From Botrytis cinerea B05.10 (lineage: Eukaryota; Ascomycota; Leotiomycetes; Helotiales; Sclerotiniaceae): DNA of 64,000 bases. The stretch covers positions 682,001 through 746,000 of the forward strand of contig NC_037323.1 in assembly GCF_000143535.2 (NCBI RefSeq). The letters are read 5' to 3'. The stretch's first letter is position 1; each line of letters opens with the position of its first letter. Shown here one piece after another: positions 46,314 to 59,522 of the stretch. The notes beneath the pieces are model-generated. The model was not told the origin of the DNA. It saw only the letters and a list, made by a program, of their open reading frames with translations, and searched no databases. The translations under genes and the position numbers were made by a program.

Positions 46314-47222
46314 TAAAATAGCTTTTCAGTATTCTATGTGTAGAATTGTCGAGAGGAATAAAGTTAATCACTTCGAAATATGTGGAGTTGTGGCAATTTT
46401 AATACCTAGCTTTGAGTATCTGCACTACAGCGCAGAGTGAAACTTGAAATATCGTTACTTAATAGGAAGTAGTCGGCAGCTACATTCGATGTTGAACTGT
46501 GGTTCAGAGAACCAACTTCTCATGTTTGCATTCTCCTTCGCCTGTTTTTTATGACACTCATGACACTCATGACACTCATGACGGAATGAGATTGGAGTAT
46601 TGTTCATTAACACTATGTATGTTTTCTTCTTAGCAAAGATTATTACCAAGTCATGGAATAACCTCAACACCCCACATTCAATGATTAACAATTCATCGAT
46701 AAGATTCTTCAGATCTGATCAACAGACGATTGTCACCTATTTCAGCCCCCTGATTTCGTTTTTTTGAAACCTGGTCAAATACTTAGCATATTGAGCCCAT
46801 GTGTGCCCGTTCTGCATTAAACTGCTAGCGATATAGTGGTCAAAGAAACGGCGTCTGACTTCATGATGTGCAAAGAGAATTATACCCCATTTCAATCTAG
46901 ACTTGTTGCTTTCCGAATGAATGGGGGCTAAGCATGATGTTGTCAAGGATATGTGTACCGGCATGACCGGATATCATATCCTTGTATCGAGGTGTGGCGT
47001 CACTCAATTCCATATTTCTAAGCAGACTTATCAGTAGTGGAGAATACTGCCGATCAACGCCAACACAAACAAGTAAGGGCATCTTTCGATTAGTGATACA
47101 GCTTGGCTGGAGAACAAAGTTATTCGCATTTCTTGCACAATATTAACGTGTGCAGAACTCGGTTTCATGCTTGTTTTCTACCTTTCAGGCTGAATAATCT
47201 GAGGGTCCTTACTAAGTTAACA
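46314..47222. other. Spacer before second SDR, with 9-bp repeat
   Basis: Contains three GACACTCAT units (46553-46579). Two overlapping minus-strand ORFs between 46737 and 47082 look protein-like (YKDMISGHAGTHILDNIML; FFDHYIASSLMQNGHTWAQY) but are in different frames and unidentified; possibly a gene remnant. Confidence 0.45.
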
Positions 47223-48131
47223 ATGTTGGATAGAATGGCGCTCTCTGGTGGCAACTTTACAGCCACACGGCACTCTACGACCTATGACTTCATTTCCCCA
47301 ATCAAGCTGGACCTTGCTGGAAAAAATTGTCTGGTCACTGGCGCAGCGTGGGAGGACGGAGTTGGGTATGCTACAGCTACAGCTTTTGTGCGTGCGGGCG
47401 CTTCAACTGTAGCATTAGCTGATCTCCACGGCGTATCAGACGATCTCGTCACGAAGCTTAAGCTGGCTGCGAAGCAAGCGGGACGTTCAGAGCCTACGGT
47501 GCTGAGCTGTACCGTTGACATCTCGAAAGAAGACAGCGTTCAAGCAATGTACGGAATCATATCAGAACGGTTTGGTGGACGTCTGGATATTGTTATCAAC
47601 AATGCAGCTCATATGGAACCATACAAGCCGTTACTCGATTCAGATCCAGATGTTCACTGGCGAACTTGGGAGGTCAATGTTCACGGAATCTTGAACATTG
47701 CTCGTGCCTTCCTTCCTATGCAGCTTTTGACTCGTGCAAGAAACAACGGCTTATGCACAATGATTAATGTGTCCTCTTCAGGTGCATTGAGCGCTCGTCC
47801 TGGAAGTGCGAGTTATCGGAGCTCAAAGCTTGCAATTTTGAGGTTAACTGAGTCTTTACAATTAGAATATGGCGATCAGGGACTCCTGACCTATTGTGTT
47901 AATCCGGGTGCGATCAAGACGAAGATTACTGAGACCGCTCCTGAGGCGGTGCGGAATTTGTTTCCTGACCGTCCAGAGATAGCTGGGGATACGATTGCAT
48001 GGTTAGCTGCTGAGCGTAAGGAGTGGCTTGGTGGACGCTATGTGAGCTGTCCATGGAATATGGAAGAGCTCATGGAGAAGAAAGATGAGATTATCGAGAA
48101 GGATCTGCTTAAAATGAGGATGGCATTCTGA
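47223..48131 (+). CDS. Short-chain dehydrogenase/reductase
   Basis: Single exon, 302 aa from ATG 47223 (MLDRMALSGGN). The nucleotide-binding motif is unusual: VTGAAWEDGVGYATA in place of TGxxxGIG, keeping the last two glycines with extra residues between. NNAA replaces NNAG. The catalytic part is normal: NVSSSGAL with Ser, then ASYRSSK (Tyr-x3-Lys), then NPGAIKT. The C-terminus lacks a membrane segment. The frame is open further upstream but has no ATG there. Likely an NAD(P)-dependent oxidoreductase of secondary or xenobiotic metabolism; substrate unknown. Confidence 0.87.
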   Translation: MLDRMALSGGNFTATRHSTTYDFISPIKLDLAGKNCLVTGAAWEDGVGYATATAFVRAGASTVALADLHGVSDDLVTKLKLAAKQAGRSEPTVLSCTVDISKEDSVQAMYGIISERFGGRLDIVINNAAHMEPYKPLLDSDPDVHWRTWEVNVHGILNIARAFLPMQLLTRARNNGLCTMINVSSSGALSARPGSASYRSSKLAILRLTESLQLEYGDQGLLTYCVNPGAIKTKITETAPEAVRNLFPDRPEIAGDTIAWLAAERKEWLGGRYVSCPWNMEELMEKKDEIIEKDLLKMRMAF

Positions 48132-50411
48132 GTTGAGATCTCTCACGACCGCAGGAAACCATGGCTGACTACGCCAGATTTAGCCACAATATTTTTGGGT
48201 CTTTCCGTGTTCATGATACGATTAGTTTAGTATGGTCAGTAAATCGTAGAACAGAACCAGGCCAGGTTCCCATTTCTATTCACCTTCACCGCCTCCCGGC
48301 ATAATTATCAGATCACGTGCTGAATCGGCCCGTGTCGGCTTGTGGAACCAGCCTCAAGCCAGTCTAGACTATACTTTTCATCCCGTCCCGTCGTTAGGAC
48401 TATTTTATAGTGACCACTCACTTAATTTTTATCATCCAAGACGGCTCAAAAACGGCTCGAGATATATACATAGTCCAGATATAGTTTGGCTACGGTAGTT
48501 CTCTTTACCCTCTTCTTCTCTCACTATCACCTCCCCTACCACCTCTCAACCGTCCATTTCTAGGATTCTCTAGATCAAGCCCGCCTAGTTTTACATAAAA
48601 GCCGCTGCACTACAACCTCAAATCACTACAACATATCACAAACGTGGCACAAACATCCAATATCTCGTATAGATCTTGGTCGTGACTTGCTCATTTAGGA
48701 ACAGAAACGGGTCGGCTCGTATGCGATATGCAACAAACGTAACCCAGATATCTCTTTGAAGACATCGTGCCGCCGTTGCAATTTTTTTATGTTGGGAATG
48801 ATCACGTGAGTCGTTTTGAGGCTTGCGAATGGTATGTGTGGACTTAAGTGATGCCAAGATGAGTGTGCGGTTTGTATCTGTAGACACAGTTTGGGTAGTG
48901 ATAGTGCTACAGTTGGTGGTTCTGGTACTTGATCAACGGGCGATATGGGCTTGGACTTTGTCTCGTCGATGGTTCGAGTTTTTTTGAAACTTGACAGCTG
49001 AAGATAATCGATATCAAAGGCTTTACCACAGCTATATCATGTCAGTGACATTGAAGCACGGAAATTGCGAGGTTTCCAAAGAGATTTGTCTACCCATTAC
49101 CCAAGATTTCATAAATTCGCGCTCTCTTTCACTTAATTGTTGTTCTTCTCTTTTCCAGTAAACACTCGGCACGTGAGTTTCGCTTGACCGCACCTGGTAT
49201 TTCTGTGAGTAGGTATCTTTCGATGTTAGTTTCCAGAATTTTTTGAGTTCCACATAATATCAATTCCAGTATCTTTACATCATCTTCACACAAGCTGATC
49301 AACTCATGTTTTCAAGCGGTTCCCAACATTTGGTCTTCAAAAGTTCTTTGATATATAGACTTTGGTTCTTATTTTTAGGACAAGTAGCGATGTTACGATT
49401 TTGTTACGCTATCGAGCATTGGTAGAATATTGTTCCATTTAGAGTACCTCAGATGAGAACATGCTCATGTTCCATCGATGACGAAGAAGATAAAGCTGTC
49501 AAAAGTTGAACCTAAGCTGAGTGAGAAATAACAGAAGGCATTTAATTTTATCCGGGAAAAATACAAGGAGATATAACCAAACCACGCGAATTGAAGAGTA
49601 TCAAAATCCAAATCTTCCGATCGTCAGGTGGGAGGAGTCTTAATAAAAGAATGTGAAACCTCACTGTACTTCTTTGGTCTAAGAATTGTAACAGTTTGCA
49701 ATCCCTTCATGTCCTTAATTCATACTTCTTGAATCGTCATTTATATACCCGTTTGCTTCCACAACTTGCATGTCAAGTGAAACTTGGTGGTGCAGCGGTC
49801 TAGCAGTTGTTCGCATATCTGTATTTCCCATAGATTTAAATTAGGTTTCTTGGTCTAGCAGCCATCACGTTCCTATGCTAAGTGGACGACACGCTTCTCT
49901 TTTTTTCCTATTAAATCTTCGAAAGAAAGGTGGCCTTTTCGTTTTTTTGAAAGTATCGCTCGCGTGTAAAGTTGATGAATTTGGGGTTCCAAAAGGCTGG
50001 CTGGATCGATCTTCTGGATACATTGCTGCTATCCGAATTGTTCTTTACAAAAACTTCGATTAATAGTGGGACTCTGCTGCTATTTACTTCAAATGAAAAC
50101 AGTATTCCTTTTTTTTCTACAATCACTGGCCGTTTAATCTCAGTTTTGATATGTCTTTTGATCTCTTTCTCCAATCCTAGTTGTCAACCTTCGAAAAGGC
50201 CTTTCAAATGAAGCGTTAGTTTCTCGTTTCGCTTCATTAATTCATTTAAATATAACACTTAGTATGGAAGAGTAAAGGCGAATTTATTTTATTCTTCCTT
50301 TTTTTCACTTAGTGCTTCCTATGTACAGCCAATTGAATATATACAGACGCATTCCACTATGTACAATCTCTTTACCAAAGTATACCAGCCCGGATCAATC
50401 AATCCTCATTA
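48132..50411. other. Spacer between SDR and GH5 genes (2.3 kb)
   Basis: No gene supported on either strand. Several short ORFs lack family text. A possible tRNA-like string near 49790 does not fold into a tRNA by eye. Confidence 0.5.
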
Positions 50412-52259
50412 CTACGATGTCCGAGTAAGACAAGCCGCAACGAGCGCTTGATCAGTCATAGAAGATCCACTTCCATTTGGCGTTTCCGTCAAAACTATAA
50501 CATGAATATTAATACGTACTCAATCACAAAATGATGGACCTTGAAATATTGCTGCACTTACTGTAAGTCGAATCAAAGCTTCCAGCAGACCATCCAATAT
50601 ATCCCAGATAGACGTCGGAGTTTGCACTGTACAATCACATCGTTAATAACATATTCCAAAACCTTCCATACCCAATCTCAAAGATGAAAGAAAATTGGAA
50701 ACATACTTCAAATAAGCAACCTGTTGACACAAATATGTCTGACAACTCGCGGTGTTTCCACCACCAGTCTCGCTCAATATTGCTTGTCTACCATTTGCTC
50801 GCAACCAAGTTGCCAGTGGTGCGAAGGCGGCATCAATGTTGTTAGTTACGCACTCGGCATGGGTTCCGGAGTTATCGGAGTCGAGATATTTGTGTACGTC
50901 GAAGATCAGATTGGTGGTAGTGCCGTCGAGATTGGTGATCTTAGAGAGCGCCGCGGCGCTACCGTCGGTGATGAAGGCGCCTGCGGATGTGTACTAGACG
51001 GTTGAAGTTAGTAGATTGGTCTAGAGTTATGAAGAAGTTCGAGGTGGCTTGGCAGAAAAGCGCCCGGAAATAATGTCGGCGGGTTGAAAAGGGCGTGCGT
51101 GGAGCCACGGTACTTACATCACTACCAGGAAGTAGAAGCATGGTAGATGTTGCACCGGCCTGACGAATAGCAGTAACGACTGTTTGAAGCGTTGCTGCCC
51201 AGGTGGTTATGCTGTTCAAATCTATATTCTCATTAGTCCATATTCAAGTGTTCATTATCCTTTCTTTCCTCTCTCCTCCACTTCACGCTCCGCTCCCCTA
51301 AAGAAGAAGAAAACACGCACCGTGAGGTTCATTCATCAATCCAAAGACAACCTTCGTATTCGACTTATACTTCGTCGCCAGTTGGCTCCACAAACTAGCG
51401 AACTGCGCATCCGTTGGTCCACCCTGTCCAATAATTGCTCCATTCCACCTCGCATAGTTATGGATATCAATCACGCAAGTAGCACCCGTTGCCAAGCATC
51501 CCTGGACCAGCAAATCATAGGTCGCAAGGTTGGAACTGTCGAGTGTTCCCCCGAGATTGTTGTTCACGAGGTATTGCCAGCCAACTGGGAGACGGAAGAT
51601 ATTATGACCAGTTTTGGAGACGAAGTGGGCCATTTGACCCAGGCCGTCGGGGCCATTGTTGAGGGAACTGAGAGCCTGTTGGGGAGGAAAGTTAGTGAGG
51701 AGTTGGAGTTGGAAAGGGAAAAGGGATACTCACTGGGTAGACTTTATTGGTTAGACATGTACCGTCTGTTGTGCAACCGAAGTCGAATCCGGCGATGTTG
51801 GTACCGACTAAGATGCGTCAGTGCGAGTTCTCTATTGGTAGCATTCTCGTGAAAGGGATACTAATAGCATGAACGTACTATATTTTGTCTTTCCCGTTGA
51901 ATTTGGTGCTGCGGCTGTGCTAGTTTTCGAACTAGCACTCGTTGTTGCACTTGTAACTGTTGTTAAGGTTGCTATATTGCCATAGTTAGTCATCTTATTT
52001 CTTACACATTGCTTCAACTTTTTTCAACTTTCTTCATCTCTATCTTCCTCTCTATCTCTGTCTCTATAAAGGAAGTAGACTAACCAGTTCCAGGCAAACA
52101 TTGCGAGTAATACGCATTCACATATGAACACGCATAGCCTGACACACAAGCCGTAGAGCCAGTCCATCCATTACCGCCACACTGTGCGTAAGCAACGCCC
52201 TGTGCGGTGGCGGTAGACAGGAAAGGAACAACTGTGTATACGGTGGTTGAGAGCTTCAT
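50412..52259 (-). CDS. Secreted endo-beta-1,4-glucanase, GH5 with N-terminal CBM1
   Basis: Eight exons on the minus strand (52259-52085, 51971-51879, 51807-51734, 51675-51321, 51221-51118, 50993-50707, 50626-50562, 50494-50412) give 411 aa with all phases consistent. Signal peptide ~1-19; CBM1 cellulose-binding module ~26-57 ([23 protein letters not shown]); Ser/Thr linker to ~88; GH5 catalytic domain from [12 protein letters not shown]. The acid/base Glu230 is in LMNEPH and the nucleophile Glu342 in LSETGGG. The enzyme cuts internal cellulose bonds outside the cell. Intron-rich structure is notable against its neighbours. It lies 2.6 kb from the GH6 gene, same strand. Confidence 0.94.
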
Positions 52260-52358
52260 CTTGAAGATATGTATGAGGAGAGATGGCCGAAAGTACGATG
52301 GATGAAAAACGCGAACGAGAAAGTTTATCTTATGGAAATGCCAAGATATCCATGCGGA

Positions 52359-52367
52359 ATATATACT
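52359..52367 (-). promoter_or_regulatory. TATA-like box of the GH5 gene
   Basis: GTATATATT on the minus strand about 100 bp upstream of the start codon. Confidence 0.45.
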
Positions 52368-54898
52368 CCAGATATTTCCAAACTATCATCGAAAATCCGG
52401 CACGCTACTACCGGTATTTGTACCTGAGTTTTGCCATAAATCCCTGGTTGCCGCCCGGAATGCTGTCCATATATCCCATTCTCATCGTTTCTTATTACTT
52501 CACCTCAGATACCCATCCACGGACCGAAAGCCCCGTCTTCCAAATTTCTTTTCATTTCCCCTTTCCCCTTTCTCCTTAGAAGAAAAAAGTAAGAATGCAT
52601 GCGTGCTACATACACTAAACTCCCTAGGTTTACTCTGGTACTAATACTCCACTAATACACGATATATGGGGTATGCGTCATCGTTTTTCATCTCGTGATT
52701 CTACAATACGATGAGATGCCGTAGTTAAGCTTAGTTTGTGTACGTGAAAAGTTGACTTGACGGAAAGAAGATGATGGGGTTCCGAGACGGGATTGCGGGA
52801 AGAGTTTCACATGTGTGGGTTGGTTGGGCCGGTAATGTGAATGAGATGGGATGAGAAAGTGGATCCACAAAATTTATCTATCGGGTTTTGCTTGTTTGTT
52901 TGTATTTGTGGGCGCAGTAGACAGTAGTCTTAGATGAGATTTATATTTGGTTTTGATTAGATTAGGCGGATGACAAAGGAAAGGAATGAAATATCCGAGT
53001 TTCCATCCAGAGTGTGATCATCATCCATCCATCTATCTCTCAATTTTCCCTTTCCAAAAATCATCCCAATCCCCCACCCCAATACCTACACAATCCTCCC
53101 TCTCAAATCCACGCAAAAAAAAAACTTCCATGACCCTCAAATTCCAATCCCCATGTTAATCAATCCCAAGCACTCCGTACATACATACCGCGGTACATAG
53201 ATAGCGTAGACGCCAAGGCCATTCCCAACCCCCAACTCCACATCCCATCAATCACATCACCATAAGCGGACCCGCACGCAGTGCACCCTCCATCCTCGGA
53301 TAAATCCAGGGGTAAATACCGTCTCCCCATTCAGCCATGCTGCCACTCACCGGTGAGTGCCACATACCCCAGATTTCGGCTGTTGTGTTTGTGATGCGGT
53401 CGGTCTTTGTCTATACAAAATATGGCATGGTGTATGTATGTTACACGCTTCTCCTCCATTCCTTCCTTCCTTTTCCCCAGAAACCCCCGACTCTAATTTA
53501 ACCTTAATTAATCCTGTATCAATATAATTGTTGTGGGGGAACCTAGCTCCTCAGATACCTACCGAGTTAATTAAGAGAAAAAAGTTCCGATGTATCACAA
53601 GACACCTCCTCGCCCCCATTAAAACGCACTCTGTATTTTTCCGTTTCTTCCTTCTCTCTTCGAGTTAGAATAGCCCCAGCCTGCGAAATGTACCCAAGCT
53701 AAAAAGTCCCCACCGACTTACCACAGGTAGTTCGACAAACCTACCTACCAGCACCCAATACAACATACCGAAATCATGAATTATGTAATATTATAGTTAT
53801 ACAAATTTGATACATACTATATGTCCCATCCCATCACATCACATCGCATCTCATAATTTCCTGTTGAAACTATGTAATAAGGGAACCCTATTATTCCCCA
53901 GGACATCTTATCACCTCAGACGCATCAGATTCTACAAGTGATTCCTCGTAACAATCCTATTCTCCGCCCCCCTCGCTGCCCTCCAAAAAAAAAGAACAAA
54001 AATTTCAACACATCACAAAAGATACATACCCCTTCCTCATCTTACTATCCATCCCATCTACCCCTCAAAACACCATTCCACAGCCCCAGAAATAATCCGA
54101 ATCCGAATCCGTCGATTCATAGATTGTAAAGTACTAATTAATACATATCGAATGTTAATTTTATCTATCAACCTATTCACTTCATCTCTGGAATCGAATC
54201 GTGCGGGCGGCTCTGTTTGTGATCTTTTTGGGGCAGGGGAGGGGGATTGGAAGGCATTTGCTGCGTGCTTTTGTTGTTGTTGCTGTTGTTGTTACAATAG
54301 AATAATCCAAATGTCAATTTCCATGTCACTTTTTGATTCTACACATCTATCTACTTGAGCATCCGACCCAGCACAAACACACTCTTAGAAAGAAAGATCT
54401 ATTTTCAAGAATCATAACCAGGAAATATTTTTCTGCGTGCGAAAAATATCGTCTCCTCTACACATCGTATATATAAAACATTAGAAAGTTTGATCCGTAG
54501 GTAGATAGGTAGGTGGATAGACGACTTCCATTTTCCGATACATATTCAAGTTCAACAATGAATAGATAATCAAATCCCACACATAAATTTCACACACCCA
54601 TAAATCAAGCATGATAAGAACCAAATGTGTAATTGATATATACAGAAGAAGGTAAGAGGTAAATGAAGAAGCGAAGCAAAAAATGTATATACATAATTTT
54701 TTTCTTTGATCGCATCGAAACCCTAACCCAAAAGTCAAGCCAAATAAATATATAACGATCGACCATATATCGAAGGATTTCTTTCCTTCTCAATATCATA
54801 TCACATTGTGGTTAAAGAAAGTATGATGTTTTCACCTTCCCATCTTCTTCGTCTTCGTTTTGCTTTTGCTTTTCCAAATTCTCAACATCGTCGCTTGA
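52368..54898. other. Spacer between GH5 and GH6 genes
   Basis: Regulatory region of GH5 and downstream flank of GH6. Includes an (AAC)n/(TTG)n run near 54270-54292. No gene recognised. Confidence 0.55.
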
Positions 54899-56549
54899 TT
54901 AAAAGCTGGGATTGGCATTGGTGAGTAATTGGGCAAAGTAAGCTTGGAACCAAGTACCCGCTTCTGGAGCTGGCTTGAGCGCATCTGCGAGTCCGCAGTG
55001 GAAATCGTATCGCGCAGCGGTGGTGTCCGAAGTGCCCTGATTATGGAGTTAGTATGTATGTTGAAGAAAAGAGAAGAAAGAATGGACAGGTGGGGGAAAC
55101 TAACGTCGCCTTCTCCACCGGGCTTGATCCAGACAAATGCGTCTTCCAATGCATCTCCTGTGTTTGTGGTTGGTCGAACACCGAATCCGGTGCCGATGAG
55201 ATTGCACCAGTCTCCCCAGGCTTGTTGTGCGGTTGGTTGAACACCATTGCGACCTATTTCTGCTGTTAGTATCATTCAAAAAGTACCGCGACAGTGTTAC
55301 TTACTAGTATCCATGATGAAGTGAGCTGGGAAACCTTGAGCGGTCAAAAGCGGAGCAAGAGCGTTGATGTACAATTTCTCGTTACAGTTGGAATCGCCAG
55401 AGGTGTAGGACGGGCAAGTGGTGCTAGTCCAAGCATTGTAGTTTGCAACATTAGTTGCAAGACCTCTGACTGCAGCTGGGCTTCCAGCTGCTTTGTAGAT
55501 TTGGCCGAAGAGCTGTGCAGCTGGTCCGATATTTGCAGGCCATCCTAACCAACCAGCGTGTCCAGCATCCAAGTACATAGCGACGTTTGGAAGATTCAAT
55601 TGCGCGATGGCATATTCGGTACCTTCTAGATAGGCTGCTTGGGCGTTGGAACATTTTGCGACGGACAAGTTGGTGACTAGATTGGCCAACGAATCGGGTT
55701 CTATTGTGTGGTTAGCCACAAATCTATGCAAGCTTGAGATGAATGATCCACTTACCAATGACGAGAATAACGCTAACATCAGAGTAAGTTTTCAAAAGAG
55801 CGACGATGGAATCGATGTAAGCTTTGTATTTTACGAGACCACCGTCTGCAATGCTGTATTCTCCGTTGGAAGCTGCAGCTGCACAATCTCTGTCTGGCAA
55901 ATCATAGACTACGAAAGTACCAGCAACAGGTGGATTTGCTCCTGCTTTGTTCAAGGCCCGAATGTTGGCAAGGTAAGTTCCCATCAATGGAACTTTGGCT
56001 GCGGTGTCACTGAGTCTATTAGCTATCATACCCAACATCTGATCGAAGACAATAACTTACAGCCAATAGAAAGTTGGAACCTTTGCTACCGCAGCAGCTT
56101 TAGTGGCCATGGCTCCAGTGAGTGAAGGGATAGCACTGGCAGAGATTTCCGAAGCATAGTATGGATTCGCATAAAGTGCTTTTCCTGAGAATGGATTACC
56201 AGCAACTGCTGCTGTTGTCGTTGCACTGCTACCACCTGTGGTCGTGGTAGCTTTGGTGGTAGAAGTGATGATTGTTGTGGGAGTCGTTGCGGTGGGGGCT
56301 GTCGTTGCTGTAGTCGTGACCGCAGAGCCGGGTAAACATTGAGAATAGTATGCATTGTTGACAACACAGGTATATCCCGAAACACAAGTTGTTGCGCCAC
56401 TCCAACCTTGACCACCACCTGAAAGACGTGTTAACACCATGTTACAAAGTAGTAAAGCGTGATAACTTACATTGTGCGTAAGCTGCACCCTGTGCATAAA
56501 CAGTAGGTGCTACAGCCGCGGCAGCGAGGAGAGCATTCTTAAAACCCAT
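54899..56549 (-). CDS. Secreted cellobiohydrolase II, GH6 with N-terminal CBM1
   Basis: Six exons on the minus strand (56549-56471, 56418-56061, 56009-55756, 55700-55305, 55253-55105, 55036-54899) give 457 aa. Signal peptide ~1-19; CBM1 ~26-58 ([21 protein letters not shown]), its first cysteine codon split by intron 1; Thr-rich linker ~59-105; GH6 catalytic domain to the end. Catalytic landmarks are [12 protein letters not shown] (acid Asp), the EPDSLANLV segment, [20 protein letters not shown] and the C-terminal [13 protein letters not shown]. The enzyme releases cellobiose from the non-reducing chain end. All introns are 47-56 bp except intron 5 (68 bp). Expected to be co-induced with the GH5 gene on cellulose. 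Confidence 0.95.
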
Positions 56550-56620
56550 TCTGAAAAACAATTGAAGAAGTAGAGATTGTGTGTGTGGTTGAATATTCAC
56601 ATTTTGAAGAAAGGACCGAT

Positions 56621-56630
56621 CTTTTATATC
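56621..56630 (-). promoter_or_regulatory. TATA box of the GH6 gene
   Basis: TGATATAAAA on the minus strand about 75 bp upstream of the start codon. Confidence 0.5.
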
Positions 56631-58420
56631 AGTCGGACTGAGATGTGACTAACCATATTGGCCATGGAAACCTTAGTGAACTAACACACGCTCACATTTG
56701 ATCATCTATATGCGAGTTGCGCTCCAATATCACAACGGAAGTCCGGCGCCGGCTTGCCAGTAGAATTTGTATAGCCTGAGTAGACCTCAAAAGAAGTCAT
56801 GGATTGATCATGAAGAACATTATAAAGTTAAATTCTTGGCAGGACCCCGCGAAACATGATTGGACTAATATATGAAACGGGAATGATTCTACTATAACGA
56901 TCAATTAAAGTAATATTCAGTATCCAATCAAGACAATCGACAGAAAATCATCCGAACCGAATTTAGATTAGAGAAATGATATGCCTTTGCAGGTACCTGA
57001 GCGACTAAGGAGCAACGGCCCGTTAGAGGATTGTATAGTATCATGTGCTATGTGAACTGTCACTTGCTATATGATCTATATTATACCTTTTGTCATCTTG
57101 ACGGAAATAGTATTTTGTGGGGTTTGAGGATTATCTCACTGCAAGGACAGATACCAAGAACGTGATTTTCCATGGCCATGGACAAATAAATCGGGAAAAG
57201 TATCAACAGTTTCGGAACGTGAGAAAAAATACCCGATGGTAGCGAACACCATTTTTGTCAAAAGCTCTCGCGAAGAAAGAAGGCGCATTCTAAGGTCCAG
57301 ATGTAGTCGTCCTATATTGACTTCCAAGCTTGCAAGATATGGTGTAACGATAAATTTAAGCCCCTTGAAGTTACACAAATACCAAGGTACTTTCAAGAAT
57401 CTCAAAACTAAAGGCTGTTATGAAAATGCGGAGGGAATCTGGGGAAGAGATGAAGATTGTGGAGAAAGGCGTTCGCGAATTTAGCCTATTTTGCTGACGC
57501 TACGGCTACCTGCAGCTATCATTTAGATCAATGGCAAATTACTCTCATACCCCTTAGATTCTGTAATAGATTCTACCCATTCCACTATAGAATCCACCAT
57601 ATAATCCAAGGGGCACGAGAATAACTAGATGCCATTTGACGGGTAGCCTACAAGACTAATTTGCCATTAGGTCACATACTCCCAACTGATAAGCATAACA
57701 GCACACCATTCCTTTCCTAGTTTCCGTATACCAAAAAAAAAAAGGGAAAAACAAAACAAAACCAACATCAATATCAACAGCAACAGCAACATAAAACAGA
57801 CATGACAAGCTCAAGCCCCTCTCCAAAAAAAAAACATACAGACAGAGATTAAATTAACATCTTGGCTTGAGCTGACCAGCCGTTCCTCTCTCTATTCTCA
57901 GATCTCAGACCCGGAATTCCGTGTTTCGGTCCGACGGTATGACACCTTAAGTGTCAATATCGATATATTGAATGAATTTAGAACTTCGGTTTGTTGTTTA
58001 TTAGTAGATTGATAAGCGAGAAGATATCTAAAATCAGAACTGGAGACGAGACGAGAAGACTTGAGATTCTGCAATGTCACTAGTCAAATCAAACCATACG
58101 TTCTGTAGTTTACTGACAAGATTATCTCAGTTATGTTTAAGGAATGAGGCAACGAATTTATGAGAGGAAACATGGAAAAAAGACGATATATGGATGGGAA
58201 TGAACATGGTAGGAACTAGGTACTTGAAGCTCGAATAATATTCAATAGCTCGCTTGTTAATTTCGTAGAGAAATCATGGTGGTTTCTAATCTAATTTCCA
58301 CGCTATACATAGGTATCTGTGCTATGTGATATAGCCATCAACACAGCTGGTTCTCAGCTAGACACGTCAAATCCAAGTACCTGTCTATTTACCAGTCGCA
58401 AACAAGAACATACCACTCAT
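56631..58420. other. GH6 upstream region and GT8 3' flank
   Basis: No gene seen. A GGCTAAAT sequence on the minus strand near 57482 resembles a XlnR-type site but lies ~930 bp from the GH6 start and may be chance. Confidence 0.5.
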
Positions 58421-59522
58421 CTAGAACCCATCGACCTTAATTTCACTCTCCTTCTCCCCCCTCAATCTCTCTTGGTTATGTGTTACCCACCAAGCATGCG
58501 TCGCATCCTTACCGATGAAATTTCCCTCCCCATCCATCTCATCCCACGGTTTGGGGGCTAGAATATAATGAATATTTTTTACTTTGTCGTCCCTCCAGAT
58601 TTGAGGATGGACATTTTCCCATTTCAACGTTTTGAGGGCGTTATAAATATAAGGAAGTGGTACCCATCGATTATTGAAGAGATCCGAGAGGAGAGATTGA
58701 TCTGCAAAATCCATATTGATTGCGGCGTCTGAGGAAAGATGATCAAGAATGGCGTTGTATACGCCAGAAGAAGGATTGACGACTACAAGACCGCCGTTCA
58801 TGAAACCGAGAGGAGAGGTATTGGGGGGTGGTCCAGTGGTTTGTGCAACTTCCGGCGTGTTGTGTTGAGAGGTGAATGCGCAGTTTTCTGGAACCCTGAA
58901 GGAATGTTAGTATATTTGTAGATGTGGCTTCAGAGAAAATGGATAAATTGGAGGGTGAACATACCAATCGGCAGGATAATGTTTCTTCTTCAGTGGATTA
59001 CAAACACATGCATGACCCGCGGCAAAAACTCTCTGTCCCTTCCCCGCCACCTCCGGCGCATCGAGTTCTAATTCCATCAACTCGTCCATATTTTGTAGGA
59101 CCAACATATCGCTATCGAGTTGTACAACGCGCTCATATTCGATTAAACTAAAAGGGGCGAGTTTCGACCAGCAGTCGTAGAAGCGAGGGTCATTGGAATA
59201 ATCTTTTCCGCCATTCTTTGGGAGGAGATATTCGATGCGCTGTTTGGGGATCCCACGGGCTTCGAGAGCGGCGTGGCCTTCCGGGGGAAAGGCATCGGTG
59301 TAGAGGGCTACGAGGGGATATTTGGAGTTGTGCTTTTTGAGGGAGTAGTCGAGGGTGAGAAGGCCGGAGAGGTAGGCGGTGTTGGTTATGAGGGTTGTCC
59401 AGACTGAGGAGCAGGTCTTGTCAGTTGAGTCATTTTTACGCGATGGGTAGATGTGCCGCGTCTTGAACGGAACAGAATAACATACCCTTCCTGGATTCGG
59501 TAACTCGTTCGGAGGAAGTCAT
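58421..59522 (-). CDS. Glycosyltransferase family 8 (glycogenin/galactinol synthase-like)
   Basis: Three exons (59522-59486, 59403-58965, 58895-58421) give 316 aa. Introns of 82 and 69 bp have GTATGT donors and CAG acceptors. N-terminal Rossmann text VWTTLITNTAYLSGLLTLDY precedes the metal-binding DxD at 109-111 (QLDSDMLVLQN). FMNGGLVVVNPSS and DFADQSLLSDLF are the usual GT8 acceptor-side motifs, and LPYIYNALK follows. No signal peptide or membrane segment, so cytosolic. It probably transfers a sugar from UDP-Glc or UDP-Gal to an unidentified acceptor. It is shorter than true glycogenins and lacks a clear autoglucosylation tail. Confidence 0.88.

Noticed and set aside
46737..47082. Two overlapping minus-strand ORFs with protein-like text
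   Set aside because: Different frames, unidentified, no start or splice structure that joins them; mentioned only as a possible remnant.
49785..49865. Possible tRNA gene (GCAGCGGTCTAGCAG string)
   Set aside because: No B-box consensus and no cloverleaf can be drawn by eye.
51184..51852. 222-codon plus-strand ORF
   Set aside because: Antisense shadow of the GH5 gene; the minus strand carries the spliced enzyme.
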